Below are positions 37,896-48,213 of a stretch of 64,000 bases of DNA, in pieces. The DNA comes from Janibacter sp. DB-40 (GTDB lineage Bacteria; Actinomycetota; Actinomycetes; Actinomycetales; Dermatophilaceae). The stretch is from positions 2,356,001 through 2,420,000 of the forward strand of contig NZ_CP120360.1 of the NCBI RefSeq assembly GCF_029510815.1, given 5' to 3'. The position numbers and the translations under genes are program-made. Under the pieces are notes generated by a model. The model did not search any database. It saw only the letters and a program-made list of their open reading frames with translations, and had not been told where the DNA came from. Position 1 is the first letter of the stretch, and every line of letters begins with the position of its first letter.

Positions 37896-39095
37896 TCAGT
37901 CGTCCCGCTCGACGCGCGTCCACTCCCCCGCGGCGGCGAGGGTGAGCAGGGCGGTCCCGTTGCGGACCGCTCGCTCGTCGACGACGAGGTCGCCCTGGTG
38001 CAGGTCGAAGACCCGTCCACCCGGGGCCCGCGTGCCCAGTCGCGCCAGTGCCCCCTCCGAGTCGTGAAGCATCCATGCGAAGTCCTCACCACCGAGGCTG
38101 TGGGGCGTGGGCACCGGACGCAGGCCCGCAGCCATCGTGGCGCGTCCCAGGGCCGCCACGGCCGAGGTGTCGTTGACGACCGGCGGGACCCCCCGCACGT
38201 GCTCCACGGTGGCGTCGACCCCGTAGGGCGCGACGACCCCGTCGATGACCTCGTGCAGCAGCGGACCGATCTCCTCCCACAGACCGACGTCGAGCATGCG
38301 CACGGTGCCCTGGACGACGCCGGTGGAGGGGATGACGTTGATCGCCTCACCGGAGGTGACCCGCCCCCAGACGACGACCAGTCCGGCACGGGGGTCGACC
38401 CGCCGGCTGAGCACGGCGGGGACATCGGTGATGACCTTGGCCAGCGCGTAGGTGAGGTCCTCGGTGAGGAAGGGGCGGGAGGTGTGCCCGCCCCGGCCTC
38501 GGAGTGTGACGGTCAGCTGGTCGGCGGCCGCCGTGAGGGCACCTTCGCGCAGCCCGATCTCCCCGACGTCCAGTGCGGGATCGCAGTGCACCGCGTAGAC
38601 CGTGTCGACGCCGGACATCACCCCTGCCCGCACGTATGCCAGGGCACCGCCCGGCATGACCTCCTCCGCCGGCTGGAAGACCAGGCGGACCGCGACGCGC
38701 CGGGCGGCCAGCTCGTCGGCGACCTCCGCGAGCGCCAGGCCGGCGCCGAGCAGGGCAGTCGTGTGGACGTCGTGGCCGCAGGCGTGGCAGACGCCGTCAC
38801 GGGTGGAGCTCCAGTCCAGTCCGGTGCGCTCACGCACCGGGAGAGCGTCGATGTCACCGCGCAGCGCCACCCGCCGACGTGGATCCCTGGCGCCCATGTC
38901 CACGACCAGACCGGTCTCCCCGATCCCGCGTGGCTCCAGACCGGCCTGCTCGAGTCGCTCGCGCAAGCGCGCCGTCGTGCGGTGCTCCTGCCAGGACAGC
39001 TCGGGGTGGGCGTGCAGGTCCCGCCGGAAGTCGATCAGCTCGGGCAGGAGCCTGTCGATGGCGCCGAGGAGCGTCGGGGCGAGGGGTGCAGTCAT
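37896..39095 (-). CDS. M20-family amidohydrolase (AmiA/AmiB-like)
   Basis: 399 residues. FRRDLHAHPELSWQEH opens the family; CHACGHDVHT supplies metal ligands, FQPAEEVMPGGA the Glu-Glu pair and SLGGEDFAWML the C-terminal His-region equivalent. The inserted dimerisation domain lies at about 185-300. Members hydrolyse N-acyl amino acids or peptides; the substrate here is unknown. M. tuberculosis has similar amiA1/amiB1 genes between lpdA and deoD, so the association with this neighbourhood is conserved though the order differs. Confidence 0.9.
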   Translation of the reverse strand: MTAPLAPTLLGAIDRLLPELIDFRRDLHAHPELSWQEHRTTARLRERLEQAGLEPRGIGETGLVVDMGARDPRRRVALRGDIDALPVRERTGLDWSSTRDGVCHACGHDVHTTALLGAGLALAEVADELAARRVAVRLVFQPAEEVMPGGALAYVRAGVMSGVDTVYAVHCDPALDVGEIGLREGALTAAADQLTVTLRGRGGHTSRPFLTEDLTYALAKVITDVPAVLSRRVDPRAGLVVVWGRVTSGEAINVIPSTGVVQGTVRMLDVGLWEEIGPLLHEVIDGVVAPYGVDATVEHVRGVPPVVNDTSAVAALGRATMAAGLRPVPTPHSLGGEDFAWMLHDSEGALARLGTRAPGGRVFDLHQGDLVVDERAVRNGTALLTLAAAGEWTRVERDD

Positions 39096-39116
39096 GGCGA
39101 GAAGGACTCTACTGCG

Positions 39117-40208
39117 TCACACCAGATCGGCCCGGCCCTCCTCCCTGAGTGCCTGGACGACCAGCCGGACGTCCTGCGCGCGTGCCCGGCTCGTGACGAG
39201 CAGTGCGTCGTCGGTCTCGACGACGACGACGTCCTCGAGACCCACGACGGCAACCATCCGACCGGACTCGGTGACGACCAGCCCCCCGGAGTCGATGGCG
39301 CGGACGTTGTCGGCGTCCCCGACGACCGTCATGGACTCGTCCTCGTGCGCCAGCAACCCGGACAGCGCCTTGAAATCGCCGATGTCGTCCCAGTCGAAGG
39401 TGCCCGGCACCATGACCACGAGCCCCTCGTCGGCAGCGGGCTCGGCGACGGCGTGGTCGATGGCCATCTTCTCCAGTCCCCCCCAGAGCTCCTCGAGCCG
39501 CTCGGGCTCGGCCGCGATCTGCCGCAGCCCGGCGGCGAGCTCCGGGTGCCAGCGATCCAGCAGGTCGAGCAGGACCGCGGCCCGGACCACGAACATGCCG
39601 GCGTTCCAGCGGAACTCTCCCGTGGCCAGGTAGGAGGCGGCGCGGCGGGCATCGGGCTTCTCGACGAACTGGCGCACCCGGGAGGCGGTCGGGAAGCCCT
39701 CCAGGGGCGGACCCTGCTGGATGTAGCCGAAGCCCGTCGAGGGACGGGTCGGCTCGATGCCGATGGTGACCAGCCGCTCACCCCGCGCGGCGACCGCGAC
39801 CGCCTCGGCGACCGCGTCGGCGAAGGCGGTCAGGTCGGTGATCGCGTGGTCTGCGGCGAAGGACCCGATGATCGCCTCCGGGTCGCGACGCTCGAGCACG
39901 GCGGCCGCGAGACCGATCGCGGCCATGGAGTCACGGGGTGAGGGCTCGGCGAGGAGCTGGTCCTCGGCCAGGTCGGGCACCTGCTCACGCACCGCGTCGA
40001 CGTGGGCGCCACCGGTGACGACGAGCACCCGGTCACCGGCCAGCCCCCGCAGGCGGTCGACGGTCTGCTGGATCAGGGTGCGTCCGGTGCCCGTGAGGTC
40101 GTGCAGGAACTTCGGCGAGCTCGCACGGGACATCGGCCACAGTCGGGTCCCGGCTCCTCCCGCCGGGACCACGGCCCAGAACCGCTCCAGCTCCTCGCTC
40201 GACGTCAT
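39117..40208 (-). CDS. manC: Mannose-1-phosphate guanylyltransferase
   Basis: 363 residues. The nucleotidyltransferase signature VVPAGGAGTRLWPMSR is at the N-terminus; FVEKPDARRAASYL and NAGMFVVRAAVLLDLL are family motifs. There is no C-terminal isomerase domain, so it makes only GDP-mannose from mannose-1-phosphate and GTP. ATG 40208 follows TAGCGT by six bases, suggesting a leaderless message. It diverges from a mannosyltransferase gene that should use its product. Confidence 0.9.
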   Translation of the reverse strand: MTSSEELERFWAVVPAGGAGTRLWPMSRASSPKFLHDLTGTGRTLIQQTVDRLRGLAGDRVLVVTGGAHVDAVREQVPDLAEDQLLAEPSPRDSMAAIGLAAAVLERRDPEAIIGSFAADHAITDLTAFADAVAEAVAVAARGERLVTIGIEPTRPSTGFGYIQQGPPLEGFPTASRVRQFVEKPDARRAASYLATGEFRWNAGMFVVRAAVLLDLLDRWHPELAAGLRQIAAEPERLEELWGGLEKMAIDHAVAEPAADEGLVVMVPGTFDWDDIGDFKALSGLLAHEDESMTVVGDADNVRAIDSGGLVVTESGRMVAVVGLEDVVVVETDDALLVTSRARAQDVRLVVQALREEGRADLV

Positions 40209-40214
40209 GGCCGC

Positions 40215-40220
40215 ACGCTA
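40215..40220 (-). promoter_or_regulatory. -10 element of manC
   Basis: TAGCGT (minus strand) ends six bases before ATG 40208, with no ribosome site between. Confidence 0.45.
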
Positions 40221-40322
40221 CCCGCAGGTCGGCGAGGCGCCGTGCGAAGTCGTCACCCGCCGCTCACCCGGGGCCCACCCGGGCGTCATCCCCAGAACTC
40301 CTGGGCCCGTCACGGTGGAGGC

Positions 40323-41480
40323 GTGAGAGTGGCCATCACGACCGAGTCCTTCCTGCCGAGCCTCAACGGCGTCACGACGAGCGTCTGCCGGGTGGCCGAG
40401 TCCCTCCGGGAGCAGGGGCACACCGCCCGGATCATCGCTCCCGGGCCGGCGCCGAGCACCTTCGCCGGGCACGCGGTCACCGCACTGCCCGGGGTGCCCG
40501 TCCGCGGCTTCCGGGCCGGGCTCCCGACCGCGGGCGTGCGGCGAGCACTGCGGGACTTCCGCCCCGACGTGGTGCACGTGGCCTCCCCCTTCCTCGTGGG
40601 TGCGCGCGGACTGCACGACGCCGAGCGGCTCGCCGTGCCGAGCGTGGCGATCTACCAGACGGACATGCCGAACTACGTCCAGCAGCACGGCGGCCCCGGC
40701 GCCCTCGGCCGCGGTGCCTCGTCGGTGACCTGGGAGTGGATACGACGCCTGCACTCCCGGGCCGACCTCACCCTCGCGCCCAGTCGACCCGCGCTCGAGG
40801 AGCTGCGGGCACACCGGGTCCCCAGGGTGGACCTGTGGGGCCGCGGTGTCGACACCCGCCTCTTCCGCCCCGAGTGGAAGGAGGAACCGGGGGCGATGGC
40901 CCTCAAGCGCGCGCTGGCACCGAACGGCGAGGTCGTCCTGGGCTACGTCGGCCGGCTCGCCCCGGAGAAGGAGCTCCACCGGCTCGTCGAGGTCGCCACG
41001 CTGCCGGGGACACGCCTGGTCCTCGTCGGCGAGGGTCCGAGCCGCAACGAGCTCGGTGCCCGCCTGACCGAGGCGGTCGCGCGGGCTCCCGGGCGCCCGA
41101 ATCCTCCACCGGCCTTCCTCGGGCCCCTCACCGGGGACGACCTCGCCCGTGCCTATGCCGCCTTCGACGTCTTCGTCCACACCGGGACGAAGGAGACCTT
41201 CGGCCAGACCCTCCAGGAGAGCGCTGCGATCGGCCTGCCGGTCGTCGCACCGGCGGCCGGTGGTCCCCTCGACCTCGTCGACCACGGCCGCAGCGGGTAC
41301 CTCTTCGACCCGGACGCCCACGGTGACCTGGCCCGGTGGGTCGGCGAGCTCGTCGAGTCACCCGGCCTGCGCGAGGAGATGGGCGCGGCCGGGCCGCACC
41401 AGGTCGCCCATCGCTCGTGGGACTCCCTGACGACCCAGCTCGTCGGTCACTACGAGCGCGCGATCGCCACCGCCGCCTGA
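40323..41480 (+). CDS. GT4 mannosyltransferase (MgtA/PimB-like)
   Basis: 385 residues from GTG 40323. VAITTESFLPSLNGVTTSV is the typical start of GDP-mannose-dependent alpha-mannosyltransferases of actinobacteria; IYQTDMPNYVQQHG, LWGRGVDTRLFRP and KETFGQTLQESAAIGLPVVA (the E-x7-E sugar-nucleotide motif) follow. Such enzymes mannosylate membrane glycolipids (phosphatidylinositol mannosides, glucuronosyl diacylglycerol). It acts at the inner face of the membrane and pairs with manC by position. Confidence 0.9.
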   Translation: MRVAITTESFLPSLNGVTTSVCRVAESLREQGHTARIIAPGPAPSTFAGHAVTALPGVPVRGFRAGLPTAGVRRALRDFRPDVVHVASPFLVGARGLHDAERLAVPSVAIYQTDMPNYVQQHGGPGALGRGASSVTWEWIRRLHSRADLTLAPSRPALEELRAHRVPRVDLWGRGVDTRLFRPEWKEEPGAMALKRALAPNGEVVLGYVGRLAPEKELHRLVEVATLPGTRLVLVGEGPSRNELGARLTEAVARAPGRPNPPPAFLGPLTGDDLARAYAAFDVFVHTGTKETFGQTLQESAAIGLPVVAPAAGGPLDLVDHGRSGYLFDPDAHGDLARWVGELVESPGLREEMGAAGPHQVAHRSWDSLTTQLVGHYERAIATAA

Positions 41481-41543
41481 GGACGAAGGGGGGCTGCCCG
41501 CGGATCTCGCACCCACGGCCGCCACTCTGGGAGACTCCGCCTC

Positions 41544-42035
41544 ATGGAACCCCGGTGGCTCGACGACGCGGAGATGGTGACCTGGCTGCGCCTCATCGGG
41601 CTCGCCGAGGTCCTACCGGCACGACTGGACGCGCAGTCACGGCGGGATGCCGGGCTCACCCACTTCGAGTACCAGGTGCTCGCGATGCTCTCCGAGGCGC
41701 CCGAACGCACCCTGCGCATGTCGTGGTTGGCGCGTCGCACCAACGCGACGCTGCCGCGGCTGTCCCACGTGGTCAAGCGACTCGAGGACCGGGGCCTCGT
41801 CGCCAGGACGCGCAGCGCCACGGACGCCCGGGCCACGGATGCCGTGCTCACCGATGACGGGTGGACCACGATCCGGTCGGCTGCCCCGGGCCACGTGGCC
41901 TTCGTCCGGGAGCGGATCCTCGACCAGCTCACGCCGGAGCAGGTCGATCAGCTCGGCGAGATCGCCGGCTCGCTGCTCAGCAGCCTGGACCCCGAGGGCG
42001 ACATCACGATGCGGGCTGAAGACGCTCGCCCGTGA
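41544..42035 (+). CDS. MarR-family transcriptional regulator
   Basis: 163 residues. LTHFEYQVLAMLSEAPERTL and RMSWLARRTNATLPRLSHVV form the MarR winged HTH, followed by KRLEDRGLVARTRSATDARA (the wing with DxR) and LTDDGWTTI. The ligand is unknown. ATG 41544 follows GAGACT by seven bases and has no ribosome site. The 3' end overlaps the convergent RNA-ligase-like gene by 32 bases. One GACGAAGGGGG copy lies in its upstream gap. Confidence 0.9.
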   Translation: MEPRWLDDAEMVTWLRLIGLAEVLPARLDAQSRRDAGLTHFEYQVLAMLSEAPERTLRMSWLARRTNATLPRLSHVVKRLEDRGLVARTRSATDARATDAVLTDDGWTTIRSAAPGHVAFVRERILDQLTPEQVDQLGEIAGSLLSSLDPEGDITMRAEDARP

Positions 42036-42537
42036 GGTCGAAGTCGACCATCGGCCGCCAGACGCCGTCCGAGCCGTGGTCGTAGAGGTGGAAGCGACTG
42101 ACCTCGAAGGTCGCCTCGAAGCCGGCAAGGTCGTCGAAGGCCCGGTCGAGCCCCGACTCGTCGATGTCGTGGGCGATCGTCACGTGCGGGTGGTAGGGGA
42201 ACTCCAGGTCCCGTGAGACGGGGCCACGGCGCACGGCCTGCTCCAGCCGCTCGCACATCGGGATGCCCTCGGAGACCTGGACGAAGACCACGCGGCTGAC
42301 CGGCCGGAAGCTCCCGGTGCCGCGCAGGTGGATCGTGAAGGGTCCGTGCTGAGCGGCAACCATCTCGAGATGGTGCACGAACCGGTCCATCTCCTGCGGG
42401 ACGATCTCCGTCGGCGGCATCAGCGTGATGTGCGGCGGGATCGCCTGGGCCATCGGGTCACCGACGTCCTCACGCTGCCTCTGCAGCTGCCCGCCCCATG
42501 GCTCCGGGACCGCGATCGACACTCCGTGCACCGCCAC
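42004..42537 (-). CDS. 2'-5' RNA ligase / cyclic phosphodiesterase-like protein
   Basis: 177 residues from GTG 42537. Two H-x-T/S-hydrophobic motifs, PPHITLMPP (about residue 36) and HPHVTIAHD (about 118), form the 2H phosphoesterase active site. The length fits the LigT/ThpR-type family, though substrates vary (tRNA halves, cyclic nucleotides). It starts two bases after the trpS stop, so it is probably translated from the trpS message; an RNA-related role would suit that pairing. Confidence 0.85.
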   Translation of the reverse strand: MAVHGVSIAVPEPWGGQLQRQREDVGDPMAQAIPPHITLMPPTEIVPQEMDRFVHHLEMVAAQHGPFTIHLRGTGSFRPVSRVVFVQVSEGIPMCERLEQAVRRGPVSRDLEFPYHPHVTIAHDIDESGLDRAFDDLAGFEATFEVSRFHLYDHGSDGVWRPMVDFDLTGERLQPAS

Positions 42538-42539
42538 GG

Positions 42540-43616
<1,077 letters not shown>

Positions 43617-43662
43617 TCACTGTCACCCACCGGCCCGGCCGCAACCCGTCGTCAGGCCGCGC

Positions 43663-45936
43663 TCACCTGCACCGCGGCTGCCCGGCGAGCTGCCCCACGG
43701 CCGCGTGCAGGTGCTCGACGAAGCGCTCCGGGGAGAAGGCGTCCACGTGGGCGAGGATCGCCGCCTCGTCCCATTCCCGTCCGCGGTTGTCGCGGACCGC
43801 CTCGCGGATCGCAGCGGCGTCCGGCTCGTCGAAGAAGGCACCGTTGACCCCCTCCGCGATGGTGTCGAGGAAACCACCGGCACGAAGGGCGAGTGTCGGC
43901 TTGCCGAAGGCGCCCGCCTCGAGCGGGGTCAGGCCGAAGTCCTCGTGGCTGGCGGCCACGAGCGCGCAGCTGTTGGCGTACACCCAGCGCATCTCGGCGT
44001 CGGTGAGCCGGGTGACCACCGCGACGTTGGGCGGAGCCGAGGCACGCAGCTCCGCCAGCATGGGGCCGGCACCGACGACGACGAGTCGCTCCGGCAGGTC
44101 CGCGAAGGCCTCGATGATGCGGTGCACGTTCTTGTACGGCAGCAACCGGGAGACGACGAGGTGGAAGTCCTCCCAGCCGCTCACCTCCGGCACCGGGTCG
44201 CGGTCTCCCTCCGCGTCCACCGCGAAGGGGGGCGCCAGCACCTCCGCATCGATGCCGTAGGCCTCGTGGATGCGTTCCCTCACGACGTGGGAGTTGGCGA
44301 GATACACCTCTCCGGTGGCCGCGGCCCGTCGGTCCCACGCCTTGAGAGGGGCACGCAGCGCCAGGAGCGCGAGGCCGATCGGTGACCGCTCCGGGTCCCG
44401 GCCCAGGTACCTCGCCGTCTGGTACAGCCAGCGTGCGGGCGCGTGGCAGTAGACCAGCTTGCGTCCGGTGGTGGGGAAACCGTGTGCCCAACCACTGCTG
44501 CTCGCCACGACGACGTCCGCGTCGATGCTCAGTCGGCTCGAGGCGAGCGGGAGGAAGGGCAATGCCATCCGGTGGTTCCGCCGCAACACCCCGACCCTGT
44601 TGAGCGGGCTCACGCGGATGTCGGCGTCCCGGAACTCCGGGAAGGTCCCATCCGGGTCGTAGAGGGTCGTGTGGATCGTCGCGTCCGGGAAGGCGCGGTG
44701 CATGGCCAGCACCACCCGTTCCGCTCCCCCACGTTGCGTCAGGTAGTCGTGGGCGATGGCCACCCGTGGTCGCTCGCGCCCGGTCACCTCGCCCCAGACG
44801 CCGACGATCCGGTCGGTACTGGGACCGATGCCCAAGTGGTCGCGCGCACGCTCCCACCCCGCGTCACCGCGGCGTTCCGACTCCTCGGGGTCCGACAACG
44901 CAGCGTCCATGGCAGCAGCGAGCTCATCGACATCACCGGGCTCGACGAGCCAGCCGACCGACTCGGGTCCTCCTTCGGTGATCTCCGGGACGCCTCCGGC
45001 GTTCGTGGCGATGACCGGAACCCCCCGGGCCATCGCCTCGGCGACGGCCTGGCCGTAGGGCTCGGGCGTCGGCGACGCGTGCACGGCCACACTCATCGAG
45101 TCGAACTCGGCCGCCGGGTCGTCACTGAAGCCGGGCAGCTCGACCCGATCGGTCAGACCCAACCGCGTGATCTCGCGACGGACCTCCCCTTCGTGCTGCT
45201 CCTGACCGAACATCGGCGAACCGATGATGCGGAAGGCCGCCGTCGGGAACCGGTCCGCGATACGGCCGGCAGCACGCACGAACTCCAGCTGACCCTTGGT
45301 CGGAGAGATCCGCCCGACCATGCCGACGACCGGCGTCCGCGGTAGCGGACGAGGCGCCGGCGCGATCTGCTCGGGGGACAGACCGGGGTGGGCCACGACG
45401 AGGCCGCGGGCTCCGGGGAGGGTGTCGGCGGTGGCGCGGGAGTTCGTGATGACCCGCTCCGGACCCCACGTCGAGACCCCACGCACCAGGCGCACCACGC
45501 GCGGTGGCAGGTAGTCAGGAGCGATGCGGTCCCGGACGTGCCAGACGAGTGGCCGTCGCGCGAGACGAGCTGCCGGCACACCGAGCAGGTGCGCCTTGAG
45601 GGTGGTGCTGTGCACCACGTCGACATCGAGCTCCCGCAGACGCCGCGCCAACCGCAGGACGAAGGGGGCCGCCGCCGCCGCGTTCCTCGCGGCCGTGCGC
45701 GGGAGGGCTGCTTCGTGCCGGGTGGTCCCGCCCACGCCCTCGTCCAGCGGCAGGACCTCGACCGCATGACCGCGCCCGCGCAGCCGCTGCACGAGCGGTC
45801 CGTGTGCGAAGAGGACGACCCGTGCATCCACGTCATCCCGGGTCGCGAGTGCATCCATGAACCGGACCAGAGCGAGCTCGACCCCACCGAGCTGCGCCGT
45901 GTGGTCGAGGATGGCCACCCGTACCGGTCCGCGCAT
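43663..45936 (-). CDS. Double-domain GT4 glycosyltransferase
   Basis: 757 residues with two complete GT-B glycosyltransferases in tandem. Domain 1 (about 1-370) has LGGVELALVRFMDAL, VGMVGRISPTKGQLEFVRAA and TPEPYGQAVAEAMARGVPVI. Domain 2 (about 385-755) has AHDYLTQRGGAERVVLAMH, VVSRLLPYKNVHRIIEAFAD and HEDFGLTPLEAGAFGKPTLA. Both E-x7-E motifs are intact, so it could add two successive sugars. ATG 45936 is chosen for GGGAG upstream and lies just inside a 9-bp inverted repeat; a longer upstream reading runs through the divergent acyltransferase gene. It begins the polysaccharide locus. Confidence 0.9.
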   Translation of the reverse strand: MRGPVRVAILDHTAQLGGVELALVRFMDALATRDDVDARVVLFAHGPLVQRLRGRGHAVEVLPLDEGVGGTTRHEAALPRTAARNAAAAAPFVLRLARRLRELDVDVVHSTTLKAHLLGVPAARLARRPLVWHVRDRIAPDYLPPRVVRLVRGVSTWGPERVITNSRATADTLPGARGLVVAHPGLSPEQIAPAPRPLPRTPVVGMVGRISPTKGQLEFVRAAGRIADRFPTAAFRIIGSPMFGQEQHEGEVRREITRLGLTDRVELPGFSDDPAAEFDSMSVAVHASPTPEPYGQAVAEAMARGVPVIATNAGGVPEITEGGPESVGWLVEPGDVDELAAAMDAALSDPEESERRGDAGWERARDHLGIGPSTDRIVGVWGEVTGRERPRVAIAHDYLTQRGGAERVVLAMHRAFPDATIHTTLYDPDGTFPEFRDADIRVSPLNRVGVLRRNHRMALPFLPLASSRLSIDADVVVASSSGWAHGFPTTGRKLVYCHAPARWLYQTARYLGRDPERSPIGLALLALRAPLKAWDRRAAATGEVYLANSHVVRERIHEAYGIDAEVLAPPFAVDAEGDRDPVPEVSGWEDFHLVVSRLLPYKNVHRIIEAFADLPERLVVVGAGPMLAELRASAPPNVAVVTRLTDAEMRWVYANSCALVAASHEDFGLTPLEAGAFGKPTLALRAGGFLDTIAEGVNGAFFDEPDAAAIREAVRDNRGREWDEAAILAHVDAFSPERFVEHLHAAVGQLAGQPRCR

Positions 45937-45980
45937 GTCACTCCCATGGTCGACTAGTGCGCAGCCTAGACGGGAGTGAC
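45937..45980. promoter_or_regulatory. Inverted repeat in the divergent GT/acyltransferase promoter
   Basis: GTCACTCCC (45937-45945) and GGGAGTGAC (45972-45980) are perfect inverted copies 26 bases apart, between divergent start codons. The left copy abuts ATG 45936. The pair could bind a regulator by looping or form a hairpin in the leader. Confidence 0.4.
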
Positions 45981-46008
45981 TATCAGGTAGGTGAACTGTC
46001 CACGTCGG

Positions 46009-46014
46009 TATGCT
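46009..46014 (+). promoter_or_regulatory. -10 element of the acyltransferase gene
   Basis: TATGCT ends seven bases before GTG 46022. The in-frame ATG at 46010 lies within this element and so is unlikely to be the start. Confidence 0.5.
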
Positions 46015-46021
46015 TCGCGTC

Positions 46022-47107
46022 GTGACGGCGGGGGTGACGGCACGGAGCCACTGGCCCGGCCTGGACGGCCTGAGGGGGATCGCGGCACTCGCGGTCCTGC
46101 TCTTCCATGCCCAGCTCGGACTCGCCGTCAACGGCTACGTCGGGGTGGATGTTTTCTTCGCCCTCTCTGGTTTCCTCATCACCTCCATCCTCCTCGGCGA
46201 GCTGCACCGTCACGGCCGCCTCCGACTCATCCGTTTCTACGGCCGCCGCGTGCTGCGCCTGTACCCGGCACTCCTCGTCACCTGTGTCCTCGTGGTCGTC
46301 GCCGGACTGATCACCGGGAACCTCACAGAAGTCGGACCAGGGGCTGCGGCGGCCTTGGTCTATCTCGGGAACTGGTGGATGTACACCGGGCACCCCGCAG
46401 TCTTCCTCGAGCACACGTGGACGCTGGCGATCGAAGAGCACTTCTATGCCGTGTGGCCGCTGCTCCTTGTCGTCCTCTTCTCATCCCGCCGATGGGTGCG
46501 AGCTCTCGGGGTGAGTGCCTGTCTCGTCCTCATAGCAGTGCTGTTCAGCCCGTGGCCCGAGTCGATCGAGCCGGTCCGCGGCACCTACCTTCGAGGATTC
46601 CCCATCGTCTGGGGATCGCTGCTGGCATGGCTCGCACAACGGGGACCGTTCGCGCATCAACGACAACTCGGCGTTGCCGCGAACATCGCACTCGCCGCGC
46701 TCCTGGTGGTGCTGCTCGCGGGTCGACCCCTCCCAGAGCGGTGGTTGACCGGCCCCGACAGCATCACGGCGGTGCTGACCGTCATCGTCCTCGCGGGGGT
46801 CGTGCTGGCTCCGTCCTCATGGACGGGGGCTGCCCTCGCCAAGGGACCCCTGCGCTGGGCAGGAACCCGCTCGTACGGGATGTACCTCTACCACTTTCCG
46901 TTACTGCAGCTGCTCCGTCACCAGGTCGACGTCGGACCTGTATGGGTCCGGATGCTCTTGGGCATCGTCGTCACATTGCTCGTCACCGAGGCCTCGTTCA
47001 GATGGATCGAGACGCCGTTCCTCCGACTCAAGGACCGTCTGGACGACCGCGCTGCCGCACGGACTGAGATCGCCCAGCCGGCTCCGGCCGGTGAAGCACC
47101 GGTGTGA
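46022..47107 (+). CDS. Membrane acyltransferase 3 (OafA-like)
   Basis: 361 residues with about ten membrane helices. GLDGLRGIAALAVLLFHAQL holds the catalytic-type His; VGVDVFFALSGFLIT and the RFYGRRVLRLYPALL segment are hallmarks of acyltransferase family 3. LEHTWTLAIEEHFY and GMYLYHFPLLQLL follow. Members move acetyl or other acyl groups onto exported sugars. Base composition is somewhat lower in G+C than the flanking genes. It should modify the polysaccharide made by this locus. Confidence 0.92.
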   Translation: MTAGVTARSHWPGLDGLRGIAALAVLLFHAQLGLAVNGYVGVDVFFALSGFLITSILLGELHRHGRLRLIRFYGRRVLRLYPALLVTCVLVVVAGLITGNLTEVGPGAAAALVYLGNWWMYTGHPAVFLEHTWTLAIEEHFYAVWPLLLVVLFSSRRWVRALGVSACLVLIAVLFSPWPESIEPVRGTYLRGFPIVWGSLLAWLAQRGPFAHQRQLGVAANIALAALLVVLLAGRPLPERWLTGPDSITAVLTVIVLAGVVLAPSSWTGAALAKGPLRWAGTRSYGMYLYHFPLLQLLRHQVDVGPVWVRMLLGIVVTLLVTEASFRWIETPFLRLKDRLDDRAAARTEIAQPAPAGEAPV

Positions 47108-47120
47108 TGCTGCGCTCGGC

Positions 47121-47126
47121 TAGGGT
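47121..47126 (+). promoter_or_regulatory. -10 element of the glycosyltransferase operon
   Basis: TAGGGT ends seven bases before ATG 47134 with no ribosome site. It would start the run of overlapping genes 47134-53236. Confidence 0.5.
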
Positions 47127-47133
47127 GACGCGC

Positions 47134-48213
47134 ATGGAGGGGGAGAGCCGGGGACGTGCCGGCGACGCCATCGGGGACGTGTCACGGCGAGTGCACTGGC
47201 TCAGCCTGTACACCACCGTGCCCATGGGTCAACAGACCTATGAGGCCAGCATCCAGGAGGCAATCGCCGCCCTCGCCGAGCCCAGGTGGGACTTCCGCGT
47301 CTCGAGCGTCGGCAGTGGCCACAGTGCCGCTACCTTCCGTGTCCCCCAGCGGATCCTGAACCATCGTCGTGGGGCTCGGGTGGTGGGTGCGCTGACCGGC
47401 CTCCGGTTCGACCTCGTGCACCGGTTCGACCTGCGGGTTCCTCGCCCCCCCGGGCCGCACGTGCTGACCCTGCACGACCTGCCGCCGATGCGCTTCCCGG
47501 ACGAGGGGCGCCTTCCCGCGTGGTGCAGCGACCCGATCCCCGACGTCCAAGTCATCTGCCCCTCGGAGTTCGCCGCGGCCGAAGCGACCGACCTCCTCGG
47601 CGCGCAGCACGTGACCGTCATCCCCTACGGAGTACGCCCAAGCTTCCAGCAACCCCAGCCTCTGGATACTGCTGCGCTCGGGGCACTGGGCGTCACCCGC
47701 CCCTTCTTCGTCCATGCCGCGGGAGTGACCCGACGCAAGAACCTCGAGGGTCTGGCCGACGCCTGGGGTCGGGTGGCCCCTGAGCTGCCCGATCACGAGC
47801 TCGTGCTGCTCGGTCCCCCCTCCGACCGTCGGGAGGAGCTCTTCGGCCATCTCCCGCGCGTAGTGCTCCCCGGCAAGGTGGACCTCGACGTCGTCGGCCG
47901 GGTGATGGCAGCAGCAGAGGCCGTGGTCGTCCCCAGCATCTACGAGGGCTTCGGATTGCCGTCGCTGGAGGGCATGGCGGTGGGGACACCGGTCATCGCC
48001 GTCGACCGCGGTGCGCTCCCGGAGGTGTGCGAGGGCAGTGCGCTCATGACCCAGCCCGACGGCGCCTCCATCGCCGAGGCGATACGCGCCGTGGGCCGCG
48101 AGGAGATCGACCGCGAGGACCTCGTGCGCCGCGGCCTCGACCGCGCCACGACCTTCTCGTGGGAGAAGGCTGCCCACGCCCATCTCGATGTGTACCGGAA
48201 GGTCCTGGGGTGA
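47134..48213 (+). CDS. GT4 glycosyltransferase
   Basis: 359 residues. VHRFDLRVPRPPGPHVLTLH and VICPSEFAAAEATDLLGAQH belong to the N-terminal half; FFVHAAGVTRRKNLEGLADA and PSIYEGFGLPSLEGMAVGTP (E-x7-E) belong to the C-terminal half of a GT-B enzyme resembling mannosyl/rhamnosyltransferases of O-antigen clusters. It is first of five overlapping genes; GTGA couples it to the next. Donor and acceptor sugars are unknown. Confidence 0.88.
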   Translation: MEGESRGRAGDAIGDVSRRVHWLSLYTTVPMGQQTYEASIQEAIAALAEPRWDFRVSSVGSGHSAATFRVPQRILNHRRGARVVGALTGLRFDLVHRFDLRVPRPPGPHVLTLHDLPPMRFPDEGRLPAWCSDPIPDVQVICPSEFAAAEATDLLGAQHVTVIPYGVRPSFQQPQPLDTAALGALGVTRPFFVHAAGVTRRKNLEGLADAWGRVAPELPDHELVLLGPPSDRREELFGHLPRVVLPGKVDLDVVGRVMAAAEAVVVPSIYEGFGLPSLEGMAVGTPVIAVDRGALPEVCEGSALMTQPDGASIAEAIRAVGREEIDREDLVRRGLDRATTFSWEKAAHAHLDVYRKVLG

